This document shows, one piece after another, positions 35,273 to 44,200 of a stretch of 64,000 nt of DNA. Within the stretch, counting starts at the first letter, position 1. Every line of letters begins with the position of its first letter. A program made the translations under genes and the position numbers. The notes beneath the pieces are model-generated. The model saw only the letters and a list, made by a program, of their open reading frames with translations, made no database searches and was not told the DNA's origin. This DNA comes from Bacillota bacterium. Lineage in GTDB: Bacteria; Bacillota; Clostridia; Lachnospirales; Lachnospiraceae. The DNA is taken from positions 26,324-90,323 of the forward strand of contig JAEZZQ010000044.1 in NCBI GenBank assembly GCA_023442465.1, in the 5' to 3' direction.

Positions 35273-36418
35273 TTACAGACAGCTCATAAAATATGCGTAG
35301 AGATTCTGATAGGTTTCCGCATTATAATGAAGTCCGTCCACCAGCTTGTAGCCGATCGAATCGAGGTAGCTGTGACTGTCTATCCATTGTACATTTCCGC
35401 TTAAGCCGCTTACCATCTGGCTGTTAAAGTACTCTACCTGCTCCTCCGTCACATACGGATTTTCCCAAACAGGATTCACTGACGCATAATATACCTTTGC
35501 ACCCTTTCCTACCCACTCAGCCGCCTTCGCATTGACTAACTCCAGATAGTTTTTCAGGTTGCCGGGGTCATTAACGCCCAGATTTATTAGAATCTTCGAG
35601 CCCTTCCCTGTACAGCTGTCGATTCTCGCTATCGCATTCTCATTCAGCCAGTTGTACCCCTTTCCGTTTTCCGCAATCCATGTACAGCTATTTTCTCCCG
35701 CATTTTCCTGCATTTGAACAAACCGGGAATCACCTACCAGAATGACCCCTGATACATTCTTTACCTCCGTCACTGCCTTCCCCTGCTGTCCTGCCGCCGC
35801 TTCCTGCATTTCCTCGGCCGGCTTTTCCTCCTGCAAATAGCGGTCGCTCACATAGGCCTTTCCCTCCCCATATATAATTTCAAACCAACCGGTATCGGCC
35901 TGCCCGCTTACGATAACCTCCTGGGCACGGATAAGACTGCCTGCTCTATCGTAATCAGTAGACGGCCCTTTTCTCACATTTACCGGATTGGATGCATACA
36001 TAACCCTTGTTTCTTCAAAAGCTGTTACCTTGTATTCAGAGAGTATTCCCTCTTCGCTTTCTTCTGGCTTAGTCTTTACATCCGTTTTTTCTTTCACTGA
36101 GCTGTTATCAGCCTTTCCTGCCGTCTTCTGGTCTGAGTCAGCTTTTTGGCCCTTCTCTGCTTTCTCATCAGCATTCGTATTCTTGCCTGCGCCTGCATTG
36201 TTGTCTGCCTTTGCCTTTTTATCCGGTTCTGTCTTTTTATCCGTTTCTACATCTTTACCTGTTTTTTCCAACCCTGAAAGGTCATCCGCTCTTTCTTCCA
36301 CCCCTTCGGCCATTTCACTTACAGACGCTGCTTCTTCCACTTTCGGCGCATTTTTTTGCCCACAGCCACATAACCCGATTGCCAGAATAATTGTTAAAAA
36401 AACAATATACCTCTTCAT
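35273..36418 (-). CDS. SH3-domain SGNH/GDSL hydrolase-like lipoprotein
   Basis: About 381 aa. Lipobox IGLCGC after a short hydrophobic segment, a low-complexity Lys/Asp/Ala linker (about 25-125, repeated DKKAKADNNAG-like units), a bacterial SH3 domain (about 135-200, NPVNVRKGPSTDYDRAGSL; GWFEIIYGEGKAYVSDRYL), then an SGNH-like domain (about 225-380): block I GVILVGDSRFVQM, LINLGVNDPGN, and C-terminal DGLHYN with the Asp/His pair. It is probably anchored outside the membrane and may deacetylate cell-wall sugars. ATG 36418 chosen for GAGGAG 6 bases upstream. Confidence 0.83.
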   Translation of the reverse strand: MKRYIVFLTIILAIGLCGCGQKNAPKVEEAASVSEMAEGVEERADDLSGLEKTGKDVETDKKTEPDKKAKADNNAGAGKNTNADEKAEKGQKADSDQKTAGKADNSSVKEKTDVKTKPEESEEGILSEYKVTAFEETRVMYASNPVNVRKGPSTDYDRAGSLIRAQEVIVSGQADTGWFEIIYGEGKAYVSDRYLQEEKPAEEMQEAAAGQQGKAVTEVKNVSGVILVGDSRFVQMQENAGENSCTWIAENGKGYNWLNENAIARIDSCTGKGSKILINLGVNDPGNLKNYLELVNAKAAEWVGKGAKVYYASVNPVWENPYVTEEQVEYFNSQMVSGLSGNVQWIDSHSYLDSIGYKLVDGLHYNAETYQNLYAYFMSCL

Positions 36419-36709
36419 CCCCATCTCCTCGTTCCCCTCAATATTCGCCCGCTTTTCCTCTCTGCTTCCCATGACTGAATCCAGCCGCTTTGGTACATAA
36501 GCCTGTACATTATACCAAAATATTCCATATTTGTCTTCCTATTATATTGGACATATTTCCTGACTGAAACTGCCAATATGAAATGCGGCACTTTTTATAT
36601 GATTATTTCCCGATGACAAATATAACTAATCGACTCACCTACTATCTCTACATCACAAAATACCACATATTCATATAATAATAATATAGATATTTTCAAG
36701 GAGCAACTC

Positions 36710-37147
36710 ATGGATTACTATACCAATACCACAAGCAGTATGGATCAGGGGCCTAAACCCTTTGTGACCAATCTAAAACAAGATACCATAAGCAATAACT
36801 ACTTCCGCACCGCCCGCTGGACCTGCAAAAATATGCAGCTTGCCCTTATGTCCGTACCAGTCGGCACAGATATCGGTCTGGATGTTCACCAGACCTCCGA
36901 CCAGTTTTTCTATATCGAGCAGGGCAGCGCCCTGGTCGTCATGGGGTCTTGTCAGGATTGCCTTCAATATCAGGCACATATAAAAGAAGGTTATGCAGTT
37001 GTGGTTCCCGCCGGTACATGGCACAACATAATCAATACTGATTCCATTCCGCTAAAAATGTTTACCATCTATGCCCCTTCGCTTCATCCTCACGGAAGCA
37101 CATACCGGACAAAAGAGGAATCTGCAATCTCCGAAAATATAGGGTAG
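36710..37147 (+). CDS. Single-domain cupin protein
   Basis: 145 aa with one cupin barrel: motif 1 around LDVHQTSDQFFYIEQGSALVVMG and motif 2 GYAVVVPAGTWHNIIN, giving His ligands for a metal (HQ, E, WHN). Such mannose-6-phosphate-isomerase-like cupins are common in sporulating Clostridia, but their substrates are mostly unknown. AAGGAG 6 bases before ATG. Stand-alone gene upstream of splB. Confidence 0.82.
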   Translation: MDYYTNTTSSMDQGPKPFVTNLKQDTISNNYFRTARWTCKNMQLALMSVPVGTDIGLDVHQTSDQFFYIEQGSALVVMGSCQDCLQYQAHIKEGYAVVVPAGTWHNIINTDSIPLKMFTIYAPSLHPHGSTYRTKEESAISENIG

Positions 37148-37316
37148 TACCCTTCGTTAACGGTATAAAATGTATGTGTATCTAAGCCGTATATTAAAAA
37201 GACTTTTACAGTCAAAAGCACACTGCCTGCATTTTCTTGAGGTTTATCGGAGCATTTATTAAATAATAGAAACATCTATTTAAGGGAAAGCTATATCTGT
37301 CAGGAGGATTACAAAA

Positions 37317-38318
37317 ATGGATATGAGCTTTGATGCCGTTTATTATGAACCCGCTGCGCTCAACTATGAATTGGGCCAGATGCTCCAAGAGAAATATTCT
37401 GCCTTGCCTTGGATAGAAATAGAGAATCATAACCATATACCCGAATTGGCAGCGTCAGAAAACCGTGATTTTACAAAATTAAAAAACCATCTCATCATAG
37501 GTACAAGAAAAACTCATAAATACGTACCCAACCATAAGGTTTCGGACTGGCTGGTACCATATACATCCTCCGGTTGCCGGGCAATGTGCTTGTATTGCTA
37601 TCTAGTATGCAATTACAACAAATGCTCTTATCTTCGCTTGTTCGTCAACCGGGAACAAATGCTGGACAAGCTTCTTAAAAAAGCGGCTGCCGCTCCCATG
37701 CCGCAAACCTTTGAAATTGGCAGCAACAGCGATTTGCTGTTAGAAAATACAATTACGGATAATTTAATCTATACCATCCAGCGTTTTGCGCAGGAAGGCC
37801 GCGGACATCTTACCTTTCCGACAAAATTCGATATGGTGGACCCATTGCTTGGGCTCGATCACAAAGGCAAGATTATTTTTCGTATGAGCATAAATCCCGA
37901 AGAAATTATACAACGCATAGAATTAGGGACATCTCCGCTTCCTGCACGAATCCATGCATTGAATGAGATGGCGGAAGCCGGATATCCGGTGGGAATATTA
38001 CTTGCTCCCATTATTCTGCTTCCTGACTGGAAGCAATTATATGGCAGACTGATTGAGCAGCTATCCGATGAGCTAAGCCCCAAAGTCAAACAAAATGGTT
38101 TTATAGAAATTATACTAATGACTTATAGCTTCATACAAAATGCCATTAACACGGATGCCTTTCCTAATTCTACAAAGCTTTTAAACCGGGAAACCATGAC
38201 CGGCCGCGGGCGCGGCAAATATTGCTACCGAAATGAAGTTCGGCAGGAGGCAGAAGCTTTTTTGCAGCAGCAATTGTCTCAGCAATTAGCAAATATGACA
38301 ATATTATATATTTCATAA
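37317..38318 (+). CDS. splB: Spore photoproduct lyase
   Basis: A 333-aa radical SAM enzyme that repairs the UV spore photoproduct (thymine dimer) in germinating spores. The 4Fe-4S cysteine triad is TSSGCRAMCLYCYL (CxxxCxxC), followed by VCNYNKCSYLRLFVNRE, IGSNSDLLLENT and TFPTKFDMVDPLLG, typical of SplB. Length matches the family (about 340). AGGAGG precedes the start. Supports a spore-forming host. No splA-like gene is visible upstream in the 170-base gap. Confidence 0.9.
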   Translation: MDMSFDAVYYEPAALNYELGQMLQEKYSALPWIEIENHNHIPELAASENRDFTKLKNHLIIGTRKTHKYVPNHKVSDWLVPYTSSGCRAMCLYCYLVCNYNKCSYLRLFVNREQMLDKLLKKAAAAPMPQTFEIGSNSDLLLENTITDNLIYTIQRFAQEGRGHLTFPTKFDMVDPLLGLDHKGKIIFRMSINPEEIIQRIELGTSPLPARIHALNEMAEAGYPVGILLAPIILLPDWKQLYGRLIEQLSDELSPKVKQNGFIEIILMTYSFIQNAINTDAFPNSTKLLNRETMTGRGRGKYCYRNEVRQEAEAFLQQQLSQQLANMTILYIS

Positions 38319-38433
38319 TTGGGGACTTAGGCCTGAAGGGCTGACACACTTTTCAATTAGCGCAATAATTTACAAATTTAGAGAATAATTTCGGGACAAC
38401 TAGCATATATATAGAAAAAAGAGGATGTTTATT

Positions 38434-38520
38434 ATGGATACATATCAAACATTATCTTTAATATTTCAATTCGGAGGTTTCCTAGTTGCTTTACTCGTAT
38501 ATGTGCATAAAACAAAGTAA
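38434..38520 (+). CDS. 28-aa holin-like type I toxin peptide
   Basis: A very short gene with GAGG upstream encodes MDTYQTLSLIFQFGGF, then a hydrophobic stretch and a charged end (YVHKTK). This is the hallmark of the Hol_Tox/TxpA-BsrG-like membrane peptides of Firmicutes. A terminator-like hairpin immediately follows (38529-38568), where an antisense antitoxin RNA would normally overlap the mRNA 3' end. The antitoxin is inferred, not seen. Confidence 0.7.
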   Translation: MDTYQTLSLIFQFGGFLVALLVYVHKTK

Positions 38521-38528
38521 GTACTTCT

Positions 38529-38570
38529 AATAAGCTGCAAGTCTATCGCATGGATTTGCAGCTTATTTTA
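38529..38570. terminator. Bidirectional terminator after the toxin-like ORF
   Basis: AATAAGCTGCAA pairs with TTTGCAGCTTATT around a loop of about 14 bases, with TTTTA following. It would end the toxin mRNA and could belong to an overlapping antisense RNA. Confidence 0.75.
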
Positions 38571-38690
38571 TGTTACAGCAAACACCTTTCTGCCATATAG
38601 CATGAAGATATTGCCTTTCGTTCATACTAATAAATTTTCTGCATAAATAGCTCTTCTCCTGCACACCCTATACCGAAAGGATGGTGCGCT

Positions 38691-38849
38691 ATGAAATCTA
38701 AAAACAACGAACCCAAAAGTACCTTTGATGACGGTAACATCCCGGAAATAGACTTGCCGAGGAGTAAGAATCAAACTAAACCCGACTACAATGTAGAGCC
38801 GCTTCCTGAGTCATCAAGGCCGCGTCAAGATGGACCCGGAGGGAATTAA
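38691..38849 (+). CDS. Small hydrophilic protein, 52 aa, unknown
   Basis: ATG at 38691 follows AAAGG by about 8 bases. The product starts MKSKNNEPKSTFDDGNIPEI and ends SSRPRQDGPGGN. It is rich in Pro, Asp, Asn and Lys, with no membrane segment or known motif, and is probably disordered. It lies alone between the toxin-like gene and the ABC gene on the other strand. I do not recognise it. Confidence 0.5.
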   Translation: MKSKNNEPKSTFDDGNIPEIDLPRSKNQTKPDYNVEPLPESSRPRQDGPGGN

Positions 38850-38939
38850 TTTCCCCTTCGGTACATAACTATCCGTGCCCTGTTTGCACACTTCACTTAT
38901 CTTCCTGCCGAACCGATTCTGAGAATATCCAGTCTGACC

Positions 38940-40618
38940 TTAGATTTTATCAGAAATGGTATAGAATTCGTAAAAAGCTTGCTTTGCATTTATTAGCTCG
39001 TCAAAAGCTCCTTGCTCGGCAATCCGTCCTTTTTGCATATAAATGATTTCATCATATCTGCGCAGTAAATTTTCACTCGTTTTATGAAGAATAGAGAGAA
39101 GCGTTAATTCTCCGATAGCCAATAAGTTATCCTCTATCTCATAGGCGCTTTGCATATCAACCGCTGACGTACCCTCATCCAATATCAAAATAGGGGTTTT
39201 CCTGATCAGTGCCCTTGCAATTGCAATCCGCTGCCTTTGACCACCGGAAAGATTGCAGCCGTTTTCACCGGCCCGATAGTCTATATTCAAACCGTCCTTT
39301 AATATTTTACTACAGCCGCTGTTATCAAGCGCCTGCATCAGACTTTCCTCGGAGTACTCCTGCTGCAAACAAATGTTGTACATGATTGTTTCATCGAACA
39401 TATACACATTTTGTTGAATGATGGAAACCATTTCATTAAGCTCAAAGGAATCAAGATCAAGAACATTTTCGCTATCATACCGGATGCTTCCGGTAAAATT
39501 AGAATAATAGCCCAGAAGAAGCTTTACCAAGGTTGTTTTTCCACATCCGCTTTCTCCCATGATCGCATACTTTCTACCAGGTAGTATCTCTAAGCTAATA
39601 TCCTGAAGCACAGGGTGACCGTTATAAGCAAAGCTCATTTGAAACACTGTGACCGCACTGCTAAAATGAGGTTTCTTTCCGCATGTTTCTTGTGATTGTT
39701 TTGACAGATCCTCAAATTTTTGTATAATCGGATTCATGCTTTTGATGAGGCTCAAATTATTCATAATCGACATCAGGGGAGATACAAAGCGGCTGCATAG
39801 CTGGATTACTGCCGCCAAAATGCCAACCGTGATTTGCCCGCTCAGCACCAGATACGCACTAAGGCAGGAAGTGCCGACCTGTATTGTAATGCCCAGCACA
39901 TGCGCCACCGTATCATTCACAACCTTAAAATGGTCGGCTTCGTACTTTTTTGTGCCAGTTGTTCGTTGTACATGACAAAGTTTTTATTGATATGAGACAT
40001 CATGTTAAACGAGTGAATAACATCAAAACCTGAAAAAATATTTTTTACCTTGTTTGTAAAGGATGCCAGTTCTTTTGATAAGCCTTGCTGTCGTTTAGAA
40101 AGGTATTTCCCCAATGCCGCAGGTACTAAAAACACAAGGGCGGAGGTTACGAAAATAGACAGGGTAATCCATGGGCTGTAATAAAAGAGCATCAAGACTG
40201 TAGTTACAAACATTCCGGTACTTTCGCAAACGCCAAGCATTGGCTTCATCCAGTTTTCCTCCAACAAATTGATATCGTTTGTCATTACGGAAATATATTC
40301 GGATGTATTTTGCTCATAATAGGCCTTCATGTCCCTGTTCATGATTCCATTGAAAATTTTCCCTCTCAGCTGCACAAGAACTTGTTTGATGAGTTTTTTG
40401 CTGCAAACCAAGTAGATGTAGAATAATATTGCAATCACAACAATATAGCCCATGGCAAATAGCACAAGCCATGCAAACTTGGAGATATCCCCGGACGCAA
40501 CTACATCAAAAAACCATTCATATTGCTTTGAGGTTAATACCAAAGCAATATTTGCCAACAGGCAAAAAGTGATTGTGGCAAACAGCAGCCATCTGTTGCC
40601 CTTTAAGAAACCTTTCAT
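38940..40618 (-). pseudogene. ABC exporter gene split by a -1 frameshift
   Basis: Two overlapping frames, N-terminal 40618-39917 (transmembrane helices 1-4) and C-terminal about 39920-38940 (rest of the membrane domain plus ATPase with GESGCGKTT, LSGGQRQRI, LILDEGTSAVD), make one ordinary half transporter of about 560 aa. The break is at a six-base A run (T run 39946-39951 on the plus strand). Restoring one base turns the end of the first frame (QKSTKPTILRL) into QKKYEADHFKVVNDTV, which joins the second frame perfectly. Either the gene is inactive or expression depends on slippage in the homopolymer. ATG 40618 has GGGAG upstream. Divergent TetR gene is the likely regulator. Confidence 0.85.
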
Positions 40619-40631
40619 CTTTGCTCCCATC

Positions 40632-40665
40632 TGCCCGCTTTAGCGGGCATACAAATCAAGGAGGG
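40632..40665 (-). repeat. ABC-exporter leader element, copy 2
   Basis: GCCCGC-TTTA-GCGGGC (40633-40648) and the following ACAAATCAAGGAGGG match the leader of the ABC gene at 23.5 kb. The hairpin sits directly before the ribosome site of the frameshifted ABC gene. Beyond it, both copies keep a GAAAG-rich segment ending in CCAACCTT/CAACCTT. Confidence 0.6.
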
Positions 40666-40714
40666 GAAATTTATAGTTGAAAGCATTTTTTCCAACCTTC
40701 CCTTCCAACAAAAA

Positions 40715-40759
40715 ATTATACTCGCTACACTTGTAGCGACTTTGTGATTGTAGTATAAT
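40715..40759. promoter_or_regulatory. Divergent promoters and TetR operator
   Basis: TCGCTACA-CT-TGTAGCGA (40722-40739) is a perfect inverted repeat. For the TetR gene, TTGTAG (40731-40736) and TATAAT (40754-40759) are 17 bases apart. For the ABC gene, TATAAT lies on the minus strand at 40720-40715. The dyad overlaps both promoters, so repression of both genes by the TetR protein is likely. Confidence 0.7.
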
Positions 40760-40840
40760 AGAGAAAGAAAACATAAGCAATAGTTTGACATAACACGCCA
40801 CATTTACCGATATTCTGTAGCATTTTCGGGAGGTATCCCT

Positions 40841-41395
40841 ATGGAAAGAAGCACTCACACTTTGGCAGTCAAATCACAAAATTGGTTTGTGGAAGCACTG
40901 TTTCAATTGATTCAGCAAAAGACATTTGAGGAAATTACCATATCGGAGCTTTGTAAGCAAGCTAATCTTGACAGGCGTACATTTTATCGTAATTTTAAGG
41001 ACAAGAACGATGTTTTACTGTTTTACTTTTTTACTCTTGAGGATGAATATCTTGCCGTATTAAAAAGAATTCAGGAACGTACCTTCTATACTCTTGCCAA
41101 AGTATACTTTGAATTTTGGGCTTGTCATCTTGAATTTTTGAAAACGGCTCAAAGCGATCCATCTCTGTTCGCCATGCTCATTCAAATGCTTAACAGCTTT
41201 ATGCCATCGGTTTATGCCCAAGCAAGCGGCCGCATCTCAAAAGAATTACAGTATAATATTTCCTTTGTCACCGGCGGTTTTCACAATGTACTGATCCATT
41301 GGATTTCCTCCGGCTTTCAGGAATCGCCGGAAAAAATGGCTGCTGCCATATCGGAAATGTTTGATGATACAATTTCCTACTGGCCGGATATTTAG
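40841..41395 (+). CDS. TetR/AcrR-family regulator
   Basis: 184 aa: N-terminal TetR HTH (about 15-60, LIQQKTFEEITISELCKQANLDRRTFYRNFKDK) and an all-helical C-terminal ligand domain. GGGAGGT before ATG. It is divergent from the ABC exporter, with a perfect operator between the promoters, the standard arrangement for efflux control. The inducer is unknown. The partner exporter is frameshifted, so the pair may be decaying. Confidence 0.9.
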   Translation: MERSTHTLAVKSQNWFVEALFQLIQQKTFEEITISELCKQANLDRRTFYRNFKDKNDVLLFYFFTLEDEYLAVLKRIQERTFYTLAKVYFEFWACHLEFLKTAQSDPSLFAMLIQMLNSFMPSVYAQASGRISKELQYNISFVTGGFHNVLIHWISSGFQESPEKMAAAISEMFDDTISYWPDI

Positions 41396-41417
41396 GGTAT
41401 TGTGTTGGTGTAAAAAA

Positions 41418-41462
41418 GAGCCGATAACTGTGAGGATTATTTCTCACAAATTATCGGCTCTG
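41418..41462 (+). terminator. Terminator after the TetR gene
   Basis: GAGCCGATAA (41418-41427) pairs with TTATCGGCTC (41451-41460), with a second inner stem TGTGAG / CTCACA. An A-run precedes the stem, so it may also serve the convergent truncated gene. Confidence 0.75.
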
Positions 41463-41593
41463 CGTCTTAATGTCCGGCTCTTTGATAGCAGTAATATGTA
41501 ATTTTTAAGCATCCAGCAGAATCTGCTGCCTGCATTGGGTACAGAAGATAGTCTACTATTAATACTGCTGATTGATATTAAAATAAATAGCAA

Positions 41594-42163
41594 TTAGAGC
41601 TTAAAAATATAATGTCCCCCATTGGTTTCTGTGCGTACCATATCACCGGCATTTAGTAGCATAAATTTATAACATACACGCGCGGCCGTAAACGTGCTCC
41701 CATCATAGGTAGTAGCTGACTGATTATAGTCCCACGACACATTTACGTCATTGACATATAACGCATTATTCGGTACCGCACCATAATTTAAGGATGTTCT
41801 AACGCCTATGATTAGATAATATGTGCTTTCCGGTATCTGATATTTGTTAGAGCTTGATGCGTCTTGAGACCTATAGATGGATACACTTTCCATCTCTCCG
41901 CTACCCAATTTTTTTTTTACTCCACCGGAAGATGTAGCATAAAAATTTGTACCGTCAAAAGATATCTTGTTATTGCCGAGCCATGTACCTGTAATAGCGT
42001 TGACATTGGCGGTTAAATTACTATTAGTAACCGTAATCTTATCATCCAACACTTTCCCCATAGTTGCATCAAGGGCCTTCCCAGCTACAGTTGTCGTTAA
42101 ATTCGCTGCTAAATCTGGTGTTGGACCTACGGGGCCCTGTGGACCTGTTGCTCCAGTAGCACC
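41594..42163 (-). pseudogene. Collagen-like/tail-fibre-like protein gene, 5' end cut off by the ICE
   Basis: The minus-strand frame reads GATGATGPQGPVGPTPDL and then a head domain (LTTTVAGKALDATMGKVLDD, as in tail-fibre and exosporium proteins; end ETNGGHYIFKL) down to the stop at 41594. Upstream of codon GGT at 42163-42161 the Gly-X-Y pattern breaks, and a stop follows a few codons later. No start codon belongs to this frame; the first ATG (42061) is inside the domain. The N-terminal part was separated by insertion of the conjugative element and should be found at its other end. It is the second collagen-like gene of the window. Confidence 0.85.
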
Positions 42164-42286
42164 GTATATAATAGGAAACTACAAAACAGCCCACTATAAG
42201 GGCAAAAAAATAAAATATTGGCTATCACATTACGCAGAGTACCGCCCATGAGGACAAAGGGGCGGTATTTCTGTTTTAGATAGCCA

Positions 42287-42309
42287 CTTCGGGTCAACTT
42301 GGCCCGAAG
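42287..42309. repeat. ICE palindrome copy 1
   Basis: CTTCGGG, core TCAACTTGG, CCCGAAG. First copy, 123 bases inside the left end. Five bases on is AAAGGAGG, but no start follows it directly. Confidence 0.9.
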
Positions 42310-42337
42310 CAGAAAGGAGGGATTAAAAATATCCCGT

Positions 42338-42368
42338 TGGGTCTGATTGAAAAGTCAGGCCCTTTTTT
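42338..42368 (+). terminator. Terminator-like hairpin before the ParB-like gene
   Basis: GGGTCTGA (42339-42346) pairs with TCAGGCCC (42355-42362) with one G-U pair and is followed by six T. It ends 35 bases before the ATG, inside the leader, so it could be an attenuator or stop read-through from the left flank. Confidence 0.65.
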
Positions 42369-42402
42369 CATGCCATTAAATAATAGAACAGGAGGTAAAC
42401 GC

Positions 42403-44133
42403 ATGGCAAAAAACAGGAAAAACAAGCCGGACGATATGAAAACCATATCGGAAAATGAAGCCCCCGCACAGGAAACTGCCCCCATTGAAACGGTAGAAAT
42501 TGCCGACAGTACCCCACCCTCGGAAATGACAGCCGAGGAAACAGCGGTATTAGAACATGAGGGAGAAGCGGCCTTACATGAACTCGGCAACGATGGGCTG
42601 GAACCGCCCGCCCCTAGTGACGAAGTTGTTTCAGAGGAACAGGAAACAGAAGAAGTTTCCGACAGTACACTGTCCCCGGAAGTGACAGCCGAAGAAACAG
42701 CAACATTGGGGCATGAGGAAGAAATCACTTCTGATGAAGTTATTTCAGAGGAACAGGAACCTGCTTCCCATGAAACCAGTGACAGCGGAATAGAGAAGCC
42801 TATTACTTTCGATATTCCTGCCCCCGGCGATGTAGTTGTCCCCTTTGAGAAAATCAACGAGATTATTTCAGGGAAAAAGGCAACAGCGGAAATGGAGCAG
42901 GCTGTCCCGGAAAAAGATTCTCCTGCGGAAAACGAAGTACAGTCAGACAAAGCCGGGCAGGAATTTGAGGATACTCCATCAGATATGTCAACCGAAGAAT
43001 CCGGCAAGAAAGCCACCCATTCAGATAAACAAGAGAAAGGCTCTAAGGCTGAAAAGCCCACAAAAGAAGAGCTTTCTGCCCGTGCCCAAAAGGGCGCACA
43101 AACCCGCAAAGAACGCAGACAGAACGTGGATGATTTTTTAGAGGGGAAACGTCCAACACCATTTTCCGACAGAAAGACAACTCCATCCTCTTCCCCGGAG
43201 CAATCGGGAGAATCAGAAGAAACCCCACAGGCTACCGAACCGGAACAGCCGCAGGAGCCAAAAGAAGCCCCACGTTCTACTGAGCCGGAGCAGATTGTCT
43301 ATCTGAAATTATCTGAACTTTACGCTTTCAAAGACCACCCATTTCAAGTGAGAAATGATGATGAAATGGCGGCTATGGTGGAAAGCGTCAAGGACAAAGG
43401 AGTTACACAACCCGCCATTGTCCGCCCCCGTGAGGACGGCGGCTATGAAATCGTATCGGGCCACCGACGCCAAAAAGCCAGTGAATTGGCCGGATTTGAG
43501 GATATGCCTTGTATTATCCGAAATCTGACTGATGAGCAGGCCATCACGCAGATGGTGGAGGACAATACCAATCAGCGTGAAAGTATCCTGCCCAGTGAGA
43601 GAGCCAAAGCCCTGCAAATGCAGTTAGAAGCTATCAAACAGCAAGGTGTGCGTACCGGCAACGGGCAACGCTCCAATGAGGTTGTTGCCGAGCGTAACAA
43701 AATGACGGTCAAGCAGGTTCAGCGGTATATCAAACTCAATGAACTTGTACCCGACCTTTTGAAAATGGTGGACGAGAAGAAAATTGCTTTTACTCCCGCC
43801 GTGGAACTGGCTTTTATCAAGCCTAAAAATCAGAAGTATATTGCTATCGCCATTGAGGGTCAGCAGTCTGCCCCCTCACTTTCACAGGCGCAGCGTATGC
43901 GTGACCTTGACCAAAAGAAGCTGTTAAATCCCGACATGATCGACGGTATCATGCTTGAAGAAAAAAAGGAGGTAGACAAAGTGATTTTATCCAGTCAAGA
44001 ATTGGGTCAGTATTTCGGAAAGGAAAAAACGCCCCGTGAAATGAAAGATACCATTATGAAACTGCTTGAGGAAAACAAGGATAAGCTGAAAGATATTTCA
44101 GCCCCGGAAAAGAAATCCGAGCAAACGAAGTAA
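42403..44133 (+). CDS. ParB/RepB-like partition or regulatory protein
   Basis: About 576 aa. The first 300 residues are a low-complexity acidic region (repeated SEEQE, TAEETA) without a recognisable fold. A ParB/Srx nuclease-like domain follows (about 305-395: LKLSELYAFKDHPFQVRNDDEM, IVRPREDGGYEIVSGHRRQKAS), then a KorB-like HTH (about 425-490: MTVKQVQRYIKLNELVPDLLKMV). It is the usual first gene of Tn1549-type elements; whether it partitions the circular intermediate or regulates transfer is not known. ATG 42403 is chosen because GGAGG is 8 bases away; the frame is open from 42337. The acidic extension is long for the family. Confidence 0.88.
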   Translation: MAKNRKNKPDDMKTISENEAPAQETAPIETVEIADSTPPSEMTAEETAVLEHEGEAALHELGNDGLEPPAPSDEVVSEEQETEEVSDSTLSPEVTAEETATLGHEEEITSDEVISEEQEPASHETSDSGIEKPITFDIPAPGDVVVPFEKINEIISGKKATAEMEQAVPEKDSPAENEVQSDKAGQEFEDTPSDMSTEESGKKATHSDKQEKGSKAEKPTKEELSARAQKGAQTRKERRQNVDDFLEGKRPTPFSDRKTTPSSSPEQSGESEETPQATEPEQPQEPKEAPRSTEPEQIVYLKLSELYAFKDHPFQVRNDDEMAAMVESVKDKGVTQPAIVRPREDGGYEIVSGHRRQKASELAGFEDMPCIIRNLTDEQAITQMVEDNTNQRESILPSERAKALQMQLEAIKQQGVRTGNGQRSNEVVAERNKMTVKQVQRYIKLNELVPDLLKMVDEKKIAFTPAVELAFIKPKNQKYIAIAIEGQQSAPSLSQAQRMRDLDQKKLLNPDMIDGIMLEEKKEVDKVILSSQELGQYFGKEKTPREMKDTIMKLLEENKDKLKDISAPEKKSEQTK

Positions 44134-44138
44134 AAACA

Positions 44139-44161
44139 CTTCGGGTCAACTTGGCCCGAAG
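44139..44161. repeat. ICE palindrome copy 2
   Basis: Same sequence as copy 1, five bases after the parB-like stop, and directly before the large nested palindrome region. Confidence 0.9.
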
Positions 44162-44200
44162 TCCGTTATACGGGGCGCTGCCCCGCACCCCGAAGCTCTA

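Noticed and set aside
42337..42402. Longer N-terminus of the ParB-like protein from TTG 42337
   Set aside because: It would start within the terminator hairpin, and the AAAGGAGG at 42314-42320 is too far away; ATG 42403 has its own GGAGG.
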